From NCBI GenBank assembly GCA_036497945.1, contig DASXIN010000038.1, forward strand, positions 9,112 to 73,111: 64,000 nucleotides of DNA, written 5' to 3'. This DNA is from RYN-230 sp036497945. Its GTDB lineage: Bacteria > Actinomycetota > Actinomycetes > Streptosporangiales > Streptosporangiaceae. The notes beneath the pieces are model-generated. The model had not been told where the DNA came from. It saw only the letters and a program-made list of their open reading frames with translations, and ran no database searches. This document shows positions 35,895 through 45,254 of the stretch, in pieces. Made by a program: the position numbers and the translations under genes. Every line of letters begins with the position of its first letter. Position 1 is the first letter of the stretch.

Positions 35895-37010
35895 TCACTC
35901 GAACAGGCTCCCCGGCACGGCCAGGCCGGGCGCTTCGGCCGGGTCGAGACCCAGGTGAGCCCAGGCCGCCGGGGTGGCCACCCGGCCACGCGGGGTCCGG
36001 GCCATCAGGCCGCCGCGGACCAGGAACGGCTCGGCCACCACCTCGACCGTCTCGGCTTCCTCGCCGACCGCGACGGCCAGCGTGCTCAGCCCGACCGGCC
36101 CACCGCCGAACCGGGTGACCAGCGCATTCAGCACGGCCCGGTCTAGCCGGTCCAGCCCTTCCTCATCCACCTCGTACAGCTCGAGGGCGGCCCGGGCCAG
36201 CGCCCGGGTGACCGTCCCGTCCGCGCGCACCTCGGCGTAGTCGCGGACCCGGCGGAGCAGCCGGTTCGCGATCCGCGGCGTGCCCCGGGACCGCCGGGCG
36301 ATCTCCTCGGCGCCGTCGCCGCGCAGCGTCACCCCGAGCAGGTCGGCCGACCGGCGGACGATCACCTCGAGCTCGGCCGCCTGGTAGAAGTCCAGGCGCG
36401 CGGTGAAGCCGAACCGGTCGCGCAGCGGCGCGGGCAGCAGCCCGGCCCGGGTGGTCGCGCCGACCAGGGTGAACGGGGCGATGTCCAACGGGATGGCGGT
36501 GGCCCCCGGCCCCTTGCCGACCACCACGTCCACCCGGAAGTCCTCCATGGCCAGGTAGAGCATTTCCTCGGCCGGCCGGGCCAGCCGGTGGATTTCATCG
36601 ATGAACACCACGTCACGCTCGCCCAGCGTGGACAGGATGGCGGCCAGGTCACCGGCCCGCTCGATGGCCGGCCCGCTGGTGATGCGCAGCTGCGCGCCCA
36701 GTTCGGTGGCGATGATCATCGCGAGGGTGGTCTTGCCCAGTCCGGGCGGTCCGGACAGCAGCACGTGGTCCGGCGCCCGGCCGCGCCGCACCGCGCCTTC
36801 CAGCAGCAGGGAGAGCTGTTCCCGGACCCGGGTCTGGCCGATCACCTCGGCCAGCCGCTTCGGCCGCAGCGCCCCCTCAATGACCCGCTCATCCGCGCTC
36901 GCTAGCGCAGACACCAGCCGCTCCTGCTCGGCCTCAGACAGCTCAGGAGCTTCTCTGGCGGCCATTTCGGCCGCTGAGTGATCGGCGCCACGGCCCTTTG
37001 GCGCGCTCAT
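35895..37010 (-). CDS. ruvB: Holliday junction branch-migration helicase RuvB
   Basis: A 371-residue AAA+ motor. Walker A is in LLSGPPGLGKTTLAMIIA, Walker B in VVFIDEIHRL, sensor in LVGATTRAGLLPAPLRDRF, and a C-terminal winged helix contacts DNA. The start overlaps the ruvA stop (ATGA). It is last in ruvC-ruvA-ruvB. Confidence 0.97.
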   Translation of the reverse strand: MSAPKGRGADHSAAEMAAREAPELSEAEQERLVSALASADERVIEGALRPKRLAEVIGQTRVREQLSLLLEGAVRRGRAPDHVLLSGPPGLGKTTLAMIIATELGAQLRITSGPAIERAGDLAAILSTLGERDVVFIDEIHRLARPAEEMLYLAMEDFRVDVVVGKGPGATAIPLDIAPFTLVGATTRAGLLPAPLRDRFGFTARLDFYQAAELEVIVRRSADLLGVTLRGDGAEEIARRSRGTPRIANRLLRRVRDYAEVRADGTVTRALARAALELYEVDEEGLDRLDRAVLNALVTRFGGGPVGLSTLAVAVGEEAETVEVVAEPFLVRGGLMARTPRGRVATPAAWAHLGLDPAEAPGLAVPGSLFE

Positions 37011-37633
37011 GTCCGGCTCAGCTTCCGCAGCGCCGCCCGCAGCGCCGTGCTGACGTCGATTTCAGCGCCGTCCCCCGTCGCCGCCTCGGCCAGCTCGGCC
37101 TCGACCGCGGCGATGGCCTGCTCGGCGTCGCGGGCCTGCCAGCCCAGGTTGACCAGCCCGGTGCGGACCTGGTCCCGCCAGGATGTGGGCCGCGCCGCTC
37201 CCCCGGCCGCGGCCGGGACCACGGGCGCGCCGGGCGAGCCCAGCCGCCCGGCCAGTTCCAGCACGATCCGCTGTGCGCCTTTCCGGCCGATCCCGGGCAC
37301 CCGGGTCAGTGCGGCCACGTCCTCGGCCGCGATGGCCTGGCGCAGCCCGTCCGGGCTGAACGAGGCGAGCATGGCCAGGGCCAGCCGGGGACCGACCCCG
37401 CTGGCCGTCTGCAGAAGCTCGAACACGTCCCGCTCGTCGTCGCTGGCGAAGCCGTACAGGGTCAGCGCGTCCTCCCGGACCACCAGCGAGGTCGCGACCC
37501 GGGCCCGTTCCCCGCTGCGCAGCGTGGCCAGCGTGCCCGGAGTGGCCTGGACCAGCAGCCCGACCCCGCCGACCTCGATCACCGCGCCTTCCGGCGCGAT
37601 CGCGGCGACCAGCCCGTCCAGATGCGAAATCAC
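37007..37633 (-). CDS. ruvA: Holliday junction DNA helicase subunit RuvA
   Basis: 208 residues starting VISHLDGLVAAIAPEGAVIEV (OB fold), with two helix-hairpin-helix motifs (LLQTASGVGPRLALAML and ALTRVPGIGRKGAQRI) and a C-terminal domain III that contacts RuvB. The GTG at 37633 has AGGAG seven bases upstream and overlaps the ruvC stop. The longer open frame is antisense-like extension into ruvC. Confidence 0.96.
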   Translation of the reverse strand: MISHLDGLVAAIAPEGAVIEVGGVGLLVQATPGTLATLRSGERARVATSLVVREDALTLYGFASDDERDVFELLQTASGVGPRLALAMLASFSPDGLRQAIAAEDVAALTRVPGIGRKGAQRIVLELAGRLGSPGAPVVPAAAGGAARPTSWRDQVRTGLVNLGWQARDAEQAIAAVEAELAEAATGDGAEIDVSTALRAALRKLSRT

Positions 37634-38160
37634 CGTAGCTCTCCTGACTGCGTGTACCGGGCCGCGGCCGCGGCCAGCCGGGACTGCGTCCCGCCTCGCC
37701 ACAGCTGGCAGATGGCCAGCGCCAGGGCGTCGGCCGTGTCCGCGGGCCGGGGCGGGTCGGTCAGCCGGAGCAGCCGCATCACCATCGTAGTCACCTGCGC
37801 CTTGTCGGCCCGGCCGCTCCCGGTCACCGCCGCTTTCACCTCGCTGGGCGTGTGCAGCGCGACGGGCAGCCCGAGCCGGCCCGCGCACAGCACGGCCACC
37901 GCGCTCGCCTGGGCGGTGCCCATCACGGTGCGCACGTTGTGCTGGCTGAACACCCGCTCCACCGCGACCGTGTCCGGGCGGTGCTCGGCCAGCCAGCGGC
38001 TGATCTCGGTTTCCAGTGCGAGCAGCCGGACGGCCAGGTCGTCCCCGGCTTGGGTGCGCACCACCCCGGCCGCGACCAGGGACGGCGGCCGGCCCGGGGC
38101 GCCATCCACCACGCCCAGTCCGCACCGGGTCAGCCCGGGATCGACGCCGAGTACCCGCAT
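37630..38160 (-). CDS. ruvC: Holliday junction resolvase RuvC
   Basis: 176 residues, RNase H-like fold. Catalytic acids are visible in MRVLGVDPGLTRCG (Asp7), VAVERVFSQHN (Glu) and ADTADALALAIC (two Asp). It cuts junctions processed by RuvAB. It is first of the ruvCAB operon. Confidence 0.96.
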   Translation of the reverse strand: MRVLGVDPGLTRCGLGVVDGAPGRPPSLVAAGVVRTQAGDDLAVRLLALETEISRWLAEHRPDTVAVERVFSQHNVRTVMGTAQASAVAVLCAGRLGLPVALHTPSEVKAAVTGSGRADKAQVTTMVMRLLRLTDPPRPADTADALALAICQLWRGGTQSRLAAAAARYTQSGELR

Positions 38161-38271
38161 CTGTGGATCCGCACCCCTAGCTCCGGCCGGCCGACGAACA
38201 CATGTTCGGTGCAGGCACCGACACTACCGGCCCGGGCCGGCCAGCGCCTGGGGACGCGCCGCGCCCCGGCC

Positions 38272-39480
38272 TCAGAAGTAGTCGTGCAGGAACGGGCTGG
38301 CCGCGAACGCGGTGTCCAGCGCCGCGTCGGACTGCGATGTCCCGCCGGTGGCCAGCCCGGCCCGGCGCAGCGTGCCCAGCGGGGTGCCCGCGTACAGCGC
38401 GGCGAACCCGCGCGGCCCGACGATGAGCGGCGCACCGCCCACCGGCTCCGCTCCGCCGTGGCTGAGCGCGGCCTTGCCCCCGCTGACCTCAAGCGTCCAG
38501 CGTCCCGCGTTGCCCGGCCGGGCCGGGTCGGCCAGTTCGAACGCCGCGGTCAGCTCGGCGGCGGCCGGGAAGCCGCGCTCGGCGACCGCCCCGGGCGCGT
38601 CCAGCACCCGGAGCATCCACCGGTACTGGCCGGCCGTGTCCACGTCGGGCTCCTGGGTCAGCCAGGACACCGGGTCGGCCGGGCCCACGCAGGCCAGCAC
38701 AGTGTCGGCGATCGTCCCGTGCGACGCCACGATGGCCCACATCGCCCGGGTGGTCGCGGCGGACGCGGCCACCAGGCGATCCACCGCGATCTCGTCGTTC
38801 CCGTTGCGCCAGCGGTAGCTGAGAAACCCGTCCGGGGCCAGGTAGCAGTACCGGTCCTCGTCCGCCAGCCAGCGCCGCATGGTCTCCTCATCGCGGGTGA
38901 CTGGCCCGCTCTCCCGCAGCGCCTGGTGCACGCCGTTGAGCGCGGCCAGCACCGCCGCCGAGTCGTCTGGTCCGCAGCGGCGCGGCTGCGGACCGTCCGG
39001 CATCGCGGCCGGAGAGCTGAGCAGCGGGTCCGGAGCGGCCAGCGCGCGCAGCGAACGGGCCGGGAACCGGACCTGATCCCGTACCCCCGCGATCTCCCAG
39101 CCCAGCGACCGGTAGATAGCCGAGGTGGCCGGGTAGAGCGCGGATATCTGGTAGCCGCGGCTGGCGATCAGTTCCAGCAGGGCAGTCATCAGCGCCCGGC
39201 CGGTGCCGCGGCCGCGATCTTCTGGCGCGACCATGACGCTGGCCACTCCGGCCATCGGCTGCCAGCGGCCGTGCCAGCACTGCCGCATCTGGTGATAGCG
39301 GGCCGCGGCGACCAGGCGCGGCCCGTCGAACGCGGCCAGCCAGCGCCGGTCACGGACCACCGACTCGGCCTCCGCGTACCAGCCCGGCCGGTCGGCCGGC
39401 CGGTGCGGCCCGAAGGCGCGGCTGCTCAGGTCCAGCAGCGCGCCGAGATCGTCACCGGAGTCCAGCTCCCTGATATCCAC
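38272..39480 (-). CDS. Eis-family GNAT N-acetyltransferase
   Basis: 402 residues with the tripartite Eis layout. The N-terminal GNAT domain has the acetyl-CoA loop SVMVAPEDRGRGTGRALM (about 81-98). A second GNAT-like domain follows, then a C-terminal sterol-carrier-like domain ending in HDYF with a free C-terminal carboxylate, as catalysis in this family requires. Eis enzymes acetylate aminoglycosides or other amines; the native substrate here is unknown. It lies between ruvC and yebC. Confidence 0.88.
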   Translation of the reverse strand: MDIRELDSGDDLGALLDLSSRAFGPHRPADRPGWYAEAESVVRDRRWLAAFDGPRLVAAARYHQMRQCWHGRWQPMAGVASVMVAPEDRGRGTGRALMTALLELIASRGYQISALYPATSAIYRSLGWEIAGVRDQVRFPARSLRALAAPDPLLSSPAAMPDGPQPRRCGPDDSAAVLAALNGVHQALRESGPVTRDEETMRRWLADEDRYCYLAPDGFLSYRWRNGNDEIAVDRLVAASAATTRAMWAIVASHGTIADTVLACVGPADPVSWLTQEPDVDTAGQYRWMLRVLDAPGAVAERGFPAAAELTAAFELADPARPGNAGRWTLEVSGGKAALSHGGAEPVGGAPLIVGPRGFAALYAGTPLGTLRRAGLATGGTSQSDAALDTAFAASPFLHDYF

Positions 39481-39494
39481 CTCAGGGCGCTCGC

Positions 39495-40247
39495 TTAGTC
39501 CAGGCTCTCCAGCACCGAATCGGGCACCGAGTAGTTGGCGTACACGTCCTGCACGTCGTCGGAGTCTTCCAGCGCCTCGATCAGCCGGAACACCCGCTTG
39601 GCCTGTTCCGCGTCCAGTTCCACCTCGACGGTGGGCAGGAAGGCCGCCTCGGCCGAGTCATACTCGATGCCTGCCTGCTGCAGCGCGCTGCGCACCGCCA
39701 GCAGGTCGCCCGGCTCACTGATCACCTCGAACGACTCGCCCAGGTCGTTGACCTCCTCGGCCCCCGCGTCCAGCACCGCCATGAGCACGTCGTCCTCGCT
39801 GACTCCGGCCACCTTGGGCACGATCACCACGCCCTTGCGGTGGAACAGGTAGGACACCGAGCCGGGGTCGGCCATCGAGCCGCCGTTCCGGGTGAGCGCG
39901 GTGCGCACGTCGGCCGCGGCCCGGTTCCGGTTGTCGGTCAGGCATTCCACCAGCACGGCCACCCCGCCCGGGGCGTACCCCTCGTAGCTGACCGCCTCAT
40001 AGGCGGCGCCGCCCGCTTCCAGCCCGGCACCGCGCCGGATGGCGCGGTCGATGTTGTCGTTCGGCACCGAGCTCTTCTTGGCCTTCTGCACCGCCTCGTA
40101 CAGTGTCGGGTTGCCGGCCGAGTCAGCCCCGCCGGTCCGGGCCGCCACCTCGACGTTCTTGATTAGCTTGGCGAAGAGCTTGCCCCGCCTGGCGTCGATG
40201 ACCGCCTTCTTGTGCTTGGTCGTGGCCCACTTGGAGTGGCCGCTCAT
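39495..40247 (-). CDS. yebC: YebC/PmpR-family transcription/translation regulator
   Basis: 250 residues starting MSGHSKWATTKHKKAVIDARRGKLF, the family hallmark, with NTIDRAIRRG-type (NDNIDRAIRRGAG) and GSVSYLFHRKGVV blocks. Described as DNA-binding regulators in some bacteria and, more recently, as factors that relieve ribosome stalling. It overlaps pdxT by four bases. Confidence 0.95.
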   Translation of the reverse strand: MSGHSKWATTKHKKAVIDARRGKLFAKLIKNVEVAARTGGADSAGNPTLYEAVQKAKKSSVPNDNIDRAIRRGAGLEAGGAAYEAVSYEGYAPGGVAVLVECLTDNRNRAAADVRTALTRNGGSMADPGSVSYLFHRKGVVIVPKVAGVSEDDVLMAVLDAGAEEVNDLGESFEVISEPGDLLAVRSALQQAGIEYDSAEAAFLPTVEVELDAEQAKRVFRLIEALEDSDDVQDVYANYSVPDSVLESLD

Positions 40248-40864
40248 ATCCGATCCCTCACCATGTCAACGAAAAGCTTGTGCACCCGCGGGTCCCCGGT
40301 CAGCTCAGGGTGGAAGGCGGTGGCCAGCGCGGGACCCTGGCGGACGGCGACGATCCTACCGGTGCCCGGGTCCCGGCCGAGAACCTCCACGTCCTGGCTA
40401 GTCTCCTCCACCCACGGTGCCCGGATGAAGACCGCGCGCAACGGGTCGTGGCCCAGCCCGGCCAGGGTGATGTCGGCTTCGAATGAGTCCACCTGGCGGC
40501 CGAACGCGTTGCGCCGCACGGTCATGTCGATGCCGCCGAACGTCTGCTGCTCGCCGATGCCGTCCAGCAGCCGGTCGGCCAGCATGATCATGCCGGCGCA
40601 CGAGCCGAACACCGGCAGCCCGCCACTGATCCGCTTACGCAGCGGCTCCATCAGCTCGAAGATCACCGCGAGCTTCCAGATCGTGGTGGACTCGCCACCC
40701 GGGATGATCAGGCCGTCCACCGCGTCGAGTTCGTCCGGGCGGCGCACCGTCACCGGGCGGGCGCCGGCCGAGCGGAGCGCGCGGACGTGCTCGACCACGT
40801 CGCCCTGGAGCGACAGCACGCCGACGACCGGTCCGGTGCCGATCTGCGCGCCGGGCTCGGGCAT
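40244..40864 (-). CDS. pdxT: PdxT, glutaminase subunit of PLP synthase
   Basis: Supplies ammonia from glutamine to PdxS. 206 residues; the triad is visible as Cys89 in VFGSCAGMIML and His/Glu in ATAFHPELT, with oxyanion GGEST. The start at 40864 has AGGAGG six bases upstream; the open frame extends into the ClpC-N gene. pdxS is separated from it by that gene rather than adjacent. Confidence 0.96.
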   Translation of the reverse strand: MPEPGAQIGTGPVVGVLSLQGDVVEHVRALRSAGARPVTVRRPDELDAVDGLIIPGGESTTIWKLAVIFELMEPLRKRISGGLPVFGSCAGMIMLADRLLDGIGEQQTFGGIDMTVRRNAFGRQVDSFEADITLAGLGHDPLRAVFIRAPWVEETSQDVEVLGRDPGTGRIVAVRQGPALATAFHPELTGDPRVHKLFVDMVRDRI

Positions 40865-40952
40865 GGTCTTCCTCCTGTGGGTGCGGGTGATTACTGGACA
40901 ACGCGCGGGAAGGGGGCTGCTCTTCCCGGGCCGCTCTCCCGGCCCGGCCGGG

Positions 40953-41558
40953 TCATTCCGGCGCGGCCGTGGCAGGCGGCTGGCCCAGCCCCAGCTGCCG
41001 CTCGATGGCATTCAGCCGGCTCTCGATGGCCTCCAGCCGGGCCAGCAGCTGGTCCAGCTGCGCCGGGGTGACCGCGAGGCGCACCGGCCGGCCGGGCTCA
41101 GGGAGCTCGCGCGGGTCGCCGCCAGCCGGCGGGGCCAGCTCGAGCACCCGGGCCCGGACCTGCTCCGGCGGCGCGCCCAGCGTGCGGAGCACCTCGACCG
41201 CCACCCCGTGCCCCTCGTTGATCAGACCGAGCAGGATGTGCTCCGGGCCGATGAACTGGTGTTCCAGGCTGAGTGCCTCGCGCAGCGACAGCTCGAGCAC
41301 CTTCTTGGCCCGCGGGGTGAACGGGATGTGCCCGGACGGCGCCGTCTGGCCCCGGCCGACGATCTCCGCCACCTGCTCGCGGGCCGCGTCCAGGCTGACG
41401 TCCAGCGCGGCCAGTGCCTCGGCCGCCACACCGGCGTCCTCCCGCAGGATGCCGAGCAGCAGGTGCTCGGTGCCGATGTAGCTGTGGTTGAGCAGCCGGG
41501 ATTCTTCCTGCGCCTGGACTACGACCCGGCGGGCCCGGTCGGTGAACCGCTCGAACAT
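40953..41558 (-). CDS. Standalone ClpC N-terminal-domain protein
   Basis: 201 residues starting MFERFTDRARRVVVQAQEESRLLNH, essentially identical in pattern to the ClpC N-domain. Two Clp repeats (about 2-70 and 77-148, TEHLLLGILREDAGVAA and PEHILLGLINEGHGVAV) are followed by a short coiled coil (LDQLLARLEAIESRLNAIERQLGL). There is no AAA+ module. Related ClpC-N-only proteins in mycobacteria bind ClpC-targeting peptide antibiotics. A decoy or adaptor role is inference. It sits between pdxS and pdxT. Confidence 0.9.
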   Translation of the reverse strand: MFERFTDRARRVVVQAQEESRLLNHSYIGTEHLLLGILREDAGVAAEALAALDVSLDAAREQVAEIVGRGQTAPSGHIPFTPRAKKVLELSLREALSLEHQFIGPEHILLGLINEGHGVAVEVLRTLGAPPEQVRARVLELAPPAGGDPRELPEPGRPVRLAVTPAQLDQLLARLEAIESRLNAIERQLGLGQPPATAAPE

Positions 41559-41596
41559 GTACCGCTCCGCACAGTCGGTGGGCGCGCGGGGTCAGG

Positions 41597-42517
41597 TCAC
41601 CAGCCGCGGCCGGCGTAGCGCTCGGCGGGCAGCAGGGTGTCCGTGTTGATGCCGACCATGGCCTCGCCCAGCCCGCGGGAGACCTTGGCCACGACATCTG
41701 GATCGTCGTGGAACGTGGTGGCCTTGACGATCGCGGCGGCGCGCCGGGCCGGGTCGCCGGACTTGAAGATGCCCGAGCCGACGAACACCCCTTCCGCGCC
41801 GAGTTGCATCATCATGGCCGCGTCGGCCGGGGTGGCGATGCCGCCCGCGGTGAACAGCACGACCGGGAGCTTGCCCAGCCGGGCCACGTGGGCGACCAGC
41901 TCGTAGGGCGCCTGCAGCTCCTTGGCCGCGGCGTACAGTTCTTCCGCGCGCAGCGTGGTCAGGCGGCGGATGTCGGCCGAGATCTGCCGCATGTGCCGGG
42001 TCGCCTCGACCACGTTCCCGGTGCCGGCCTCCCCCTTGGACCGGATCATCGCGGCGCCCTCGGCCAGCCGCCGGAGCGCCTCGGCCAGGCTGGTCGCCCC
42101 GCACACGAACGGGACGGTGAACTGCCACTTGTCTACGTGATGGGCCTCGTCGGCCGGGGTGAGCACCTCGGACTCGTCGATGTAGTCCACTCCGATGGCC
42201 TGCAGCACCTGCGCCTCGGCGAAATGCCCGATCCGGCACTTGGCCATGACCGGGATCGACACTGCGTGGATGATCTCGTCGATCATGTCCGGGTCGCTCA
42301 TCCGGGCCACCCCGCCCTCGGCCCGGATGTCGGCCGGCACCCGTTCCAGCGCCATCACCGCGACCGCGCCCGCGTCCTCGGCGATCTTGGCCTGATCCGG
42401 CGTCACCACGTCCATGATCACGCCGCCCTTGAGCATGTCGGCCATGCCGCGCTTGACCCGCGCGGTGCCGATGTGCGGGGCGGAGTCCTCGGGACCGGAC
42501 GCGGTACTGCTTGACAC
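41597..42517 (-). CDS. pdxS: PdxS, pyridoxal 5'-phosphate synthase subunit
   Basis: Builds PLP from ribose 5-phosphate, glyceraldehyde 3-phosphate and ammonia. The (beta/alpha)8 enzyme has KRGMADMLKGGVIMDVV, IPVMAKCRIGHFAEAQ (substrate Lys region), FTAGGIATPADAAMMMQ and MVGINTDTLLP. I favour the GTG at 42517 (VSSSTASGPED), preceded by GAGG six bases away; the GTG at 42529 is the alternative. Confidence 0.95.
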   Translation of the reverse strand: MSSSTASGPEDSAPHIGTARVKRGMADMLKGGVIMDVVTPDQAKIAEDAGAVAVMALERVPADIRAEGGVARMSDPDMIDEIIHAVSIPVMAKCRIGHFAEAQVLQAIGVDYIDESEVLTPADEAHHVDKWQFTVPFVCGATSLAEALRRLAEGAAMIRSKGEAGTGNVVEATRHMRQISADIRRLTTLRAEELYAAAKELQAPYELVAHVARLGKLPVVLFTAGGIATPADAAMMMQLGAEGVFVGSGIFKSGDPARRAAAIVKATTFHDDPDVVAKVSRGLGEAMVGINTDTLLPAERYAGRGW

Positions 42518-42611
42518 GGTGAACCTCACTTGCCTCAGGCTGACTGACTGTTCAATTCTGCCGCACTATGCAGGTTCCATGGTAGGCGCTTGGCCAGCCG
42601 GACCCGATCGG

Positions 42612-43175
42612 TCAACCGGTCAAATGCGGCATATCGGACCCGCGCCCGTCACCGCCCGCGGCCACCAGCGTGTCGTCCATCTCGAAGAAGCCGGGCAGGT
42701 CGGCCCCGCCGGCCAGCCCGAGCACCCGGACCAGCCAGCGCCGCCGGGCGGCCAGCGTGGCCGCGACCAGGTCGTTGTAGAACTTGCGGGCCAGGAACAC
42801 CTGGTGCGCGGCGGCTTCCAGCTCGGCCAGCAGCTCGTCGGCGCTGCCCCGGCCGGCCAGCGAGTCGCGGAAGCCGGGCTGGCTGAGCACCGCGCGCAGC
42901 GCCCGGGTCAGGTCGCTCTCGGTCAGCTCATCCGGCTGGCCCGCGGCCCGGGCGTCGTGCGCGGCGCCGGCCAGCAGCAGGCTGGTGGCCGGGTCGAGCA
43001 CCCCGCAGGCGGCCAGTTCCTGGGCCACCGAGCTGCGCCGGACCAGCGCCGCGTCCAGCGCGGCCCGGGCCGTCTCGGTCCGCTTGTGCAGCCGGTCCAG
43101 CCGCCAGGCCCGCCAGGACACGTACACGCCGACCAGCACGGCCGCGACCGCGATGAGGATGACGTCGATTAGCAC
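42612..43175 (-). CDS. LemA-like membrane protein
   Basis: 187 residues: an N-terminal membrane helix (LIDVILIAVAAVLVGVYVSW), then a helical domain ending with VFLARKFYNDLVAATLAARRRWLVRVLG and LPGFFEMDD. That ending is the pattern of LemA proteins (AR-YN...FF). Function unknown. GTG at 43175 with AGGTGAG upstream; it begins just after the pimA stop. The longer open frame is out of context inside pimA. Confidence 0.72.
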   Translation of the reverse strand: MLIDVILIAVAAVLVGVYVSWRAWRLDRLHKRTETARAALDAALVRRSSVAQELAACGVLDPATSLLLAGAAHDARAAGQPDELTESDLTRALRAVLSQPGFRDSLAGRGSADELLAELEAAAHQVFLARKFYNDLVAATLAARRRWLVRVLGLAGGADLPGFFEMDDTLVAAGGDGRGSDMPHLTG

Positions 43176-43182
43176 GGCCGGC

Positions 43183-44310
43183 TCACCTGACCACCCCGAC
43201 CTGACCGCTCGCAGCGACCACGGCCTCGTATACCTCGACCACGTCGCGGGCGACCACCGGCCAGTCGTACACCCGCACCGCGTCGGCCGCGGCGGCGGAC
43301 AAGCTGGCCCGCCGGGCCGGGTCGTCGAGCAGCCGCCCGGCCGCTGCGGCCAGCGCGGCCGGGTCGCCCGTCTCGAACAGCTCGCCGGCCCGGCCGCCCC
43401 GCAGCACTTGGCGGAACGCGTCCAGGTCACTGGCCACGATGGGCGCGCCCGCGGCCATCGCCTCGGCCAGCACGATGCCGAAGCTCTCGCCGCCGGTGTT
43501 CGGCGCGCAGAACACGTCCACCGAGTGGTACACCCGGGCCTTGTCCTCCTCGGTGACCTGGCCGAGCAGGATGACCCGGGGCCGCAGCGGCTCCGGCACG
43601 CGGGCCAGCACGTCGGGTACGTCACCCGGCCCGGCGATCAGCAGCCGCAGCCCGGGCCGCTCGCCGGCCAGTTGGGTGAACGCGCGGAGCAGCACGTCCA
43701 GGCCTTTGCGCGGCTCGTCCATCCGGCCCAGGAAGCCGAGCGTGCCGCCGTCGCCCGGCCAGCCGGGCAGCGGGCTGGCCTTCTCGTACCGGCTGACCGT
43801 CACCCCGTTCGGGATGAGCACCGCGTCGCCGCCCATGTGCTCGACCAGCGTGGTACGGGCTGCCTCGGACACCGCGATCCGTCCGGTGATCTTCTCCAGC
43901 GCGGTCTGCAGCGCCGGGTAGGCCGCGTGCATCACCCGGGACCGGGGGGTCGCGGTGTGCACGGTGGCCACGATCGGCCCGTCCGCCACCCAGCAGGCCA
44001 GCAGGGACAGGCTGGGCGCGGCCGGCTCGTGCACGTGCAGCACGTCGAAGCCGCCCTCCTTGACCCAGCGGCGCACCCGGCTGGCGGACAGGAAGCCGAA
44101 CGCCAGCCGGGCTACCGAGCCGTTGTACGGCACCGGGACGGCCCGGCCCGCGGGCACCACGTAGTCCGGCAGCGGTGTGTCGTCGTCGGCCGGCGAGATG
44201 ACCGACACCTCGTGGCCCAGCCCGATCAGCGCCTCGGCCAGGTCCCGGATGTGCTGTTGCACGCCACCGGGCACATCCCAGGTGTACGGGCAGACGATGC
44301 CGACTCTCAC
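43183..44310 (-). CDS. pimA: PimA, phosphatidylinositol alpha-mannosyltransferase
   Basis: A GT4-family glycosyltransferase, 375 residues. The N-terminal Rossmann domain starts MRVGIVCPYTWDVPGGVQQHI. The C-terminal nucleotide domain has LGFLGRMDEPRKGLDVLL and NTGGESFGIVLAEAMAAG (EX7E). It adds the first mannose from GDP-mannose to PI at the inner leaflet. Its position after pgsA and the acyltransferase supports PimA over other GT4 enzymes. Confidence 0.93.
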   Translation of the reverse strand: MRVGIVCPYTWDVPGGVQQHIRDLAEALIGLGHEVSVISPADDDTPLPDYVVPAGRAVPVPYNGSVARLAFGFLSASRVRRWVKEGGFDVLHVHEPAAPSLSLLACWVADGPIVATVHTATPRSRVMHAAYPALQTALEKITGRIAVSEAARTTLVEHMGGDAVLIPNGVTVSRYEKASPLPGWPGDGGTLGFLGRMDEPRKGLDVLLRAFTQLAGERPGLRLLIAGPGDVPDVLARVPEPLRPRVILLGQVTEEDKARVYHSVDVFCAPNTGGESFGIVLAEAMAAGAPIVASDLDAFRQVLRGGRAGELFETGDPAALAAAAGRLLDDPARRASLSAAAADAVRVYDWPVVARDVVEVYEAVVAASGQVGVVR

Positions 44311-45254
44311 GGCCCGCCGCCCACCGCCGCGCGGGCCTCCGCCGCGGCCAGCCGGTCCGGGTCGAGGTCGGCGGTGAACACCGGCTGCAGCATGTGCCAG
44401 TCCTCCGGGTGGGCTCGGATGCCCGCCTCGTACACGTCAGCCAGCTGCTGAGTCATCGCGGCGATTTTCTCCCGCCTGGTGCCCTCGGCGGGCACCGGGA
44501 TCTCGTCATGGATCTGCGCGCCCCAGCCGGAGTCCTCGAACCACAGGGTCACCGGGAGCAGGGCGGCGCCAGTCTGCACCGCCAGCGCGGCCGGGCCGCC
44601 CATCATCCGTGCTTTCTCCCCGAAGAATTCCACCTCGATACCCCCGCCGGTCACGTCCCGGTCGGACACCAAGCAGACCAGGCGGCCGGCCCGCAGCCGC
44701 TGCGCCAGCACGCCGAACCGGCTGGCGCCGCCGGTCGCGGGCAGCACCTCCATGCCCAGCCCCTCCCGGAAGGCCAGGAACCGCCGGAACAGCGAGTCCG
44801 GCTTGAGCCGCTCGGCCACCGTCGTGAATGAGCCCGCGCCACGATTGATGATCCAGTAACCGGCCTGCTCGTAGTTGCCCATGTGCGGCAGGGCGACGAT
44901 CACCCCGCGTCCAGACACCAGGTTGGCCAGCAGCGTTTCCTCGTCGATGACGTGCATGCCGGCCATAATCCGGTCTATCGGGATGACCGGCAGCCGGAAC
45001 GCCTCCAGCCAGTACCGCGAGTAGGACCGCATGGTCTGCCGGGACAGCGCGCGCAACTGCTTGCCCGACGCGGCCGGGCCGAGCACCCGGCGCAGGTTGC
45101 CCTCCAGCATCATCACCCGGGGGCCCTGCCGCCGCCAGGCCAGGTCGGCGAAGAAAAGGAAGCCCGCGCGGGCCCAGGACTCGGGCAGCCGGCAGACCAG
45201 CTTCCAGCCGAGCGCGTACCCAGCCGCCCCGAGCCGGTCCTTAACCGAAGTCAC
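44307..45254 (-). CDS. Phosphatidylinositol mannoside acyltransferase
   Basis: 315 residues of the LpxL/HtrB-type acyltransferase superfamily. Catalytic HX4E motif is in VALPHMGNYEQAG, and LVSDRDVTGGGIEVEFFGE is the second conserved block. In mycobacteria the syntenic gene (PatA) transfers palmitate to the mannose of PIM1. It overlaps pgsA upstream and pimA downstream by four bases each. Confidence 0.92.
   Translation of the reverse strand: MTSVKDRLGAAGYALGWKLVCRLPESWARAGFLFFADLAWRRQGPRVMMLEGNLRRVLGPAASGKQLRALSRQTMRSYSRYWLEAFRLPVIPIDRIMAGMHVIDEETLLANLVSGRGVIVALPHMGNYEQAGYWIINRGAGSFTTVAERLKPDSLFRRFLAFREGLGMEVLPATGGASRFGVLAQRLRAGRLVCLVSDRDVTGGGIEVEFFGEKARMMGGPAALAVQTGAALLPVTLWFEDSGWGAQIHDEIPVPAEGTRREKIAAMTQQLADVYEAGIRAHPEDWHMLQPVFTADLDPDRLAAAEARAAVGGGP

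Noticed and set aside
37634..38125. Upstream extension of ruvA
   Set aside because: Lies within ruvC; the GTG at 37633 has a good ribosome site and matches RuvA homology.
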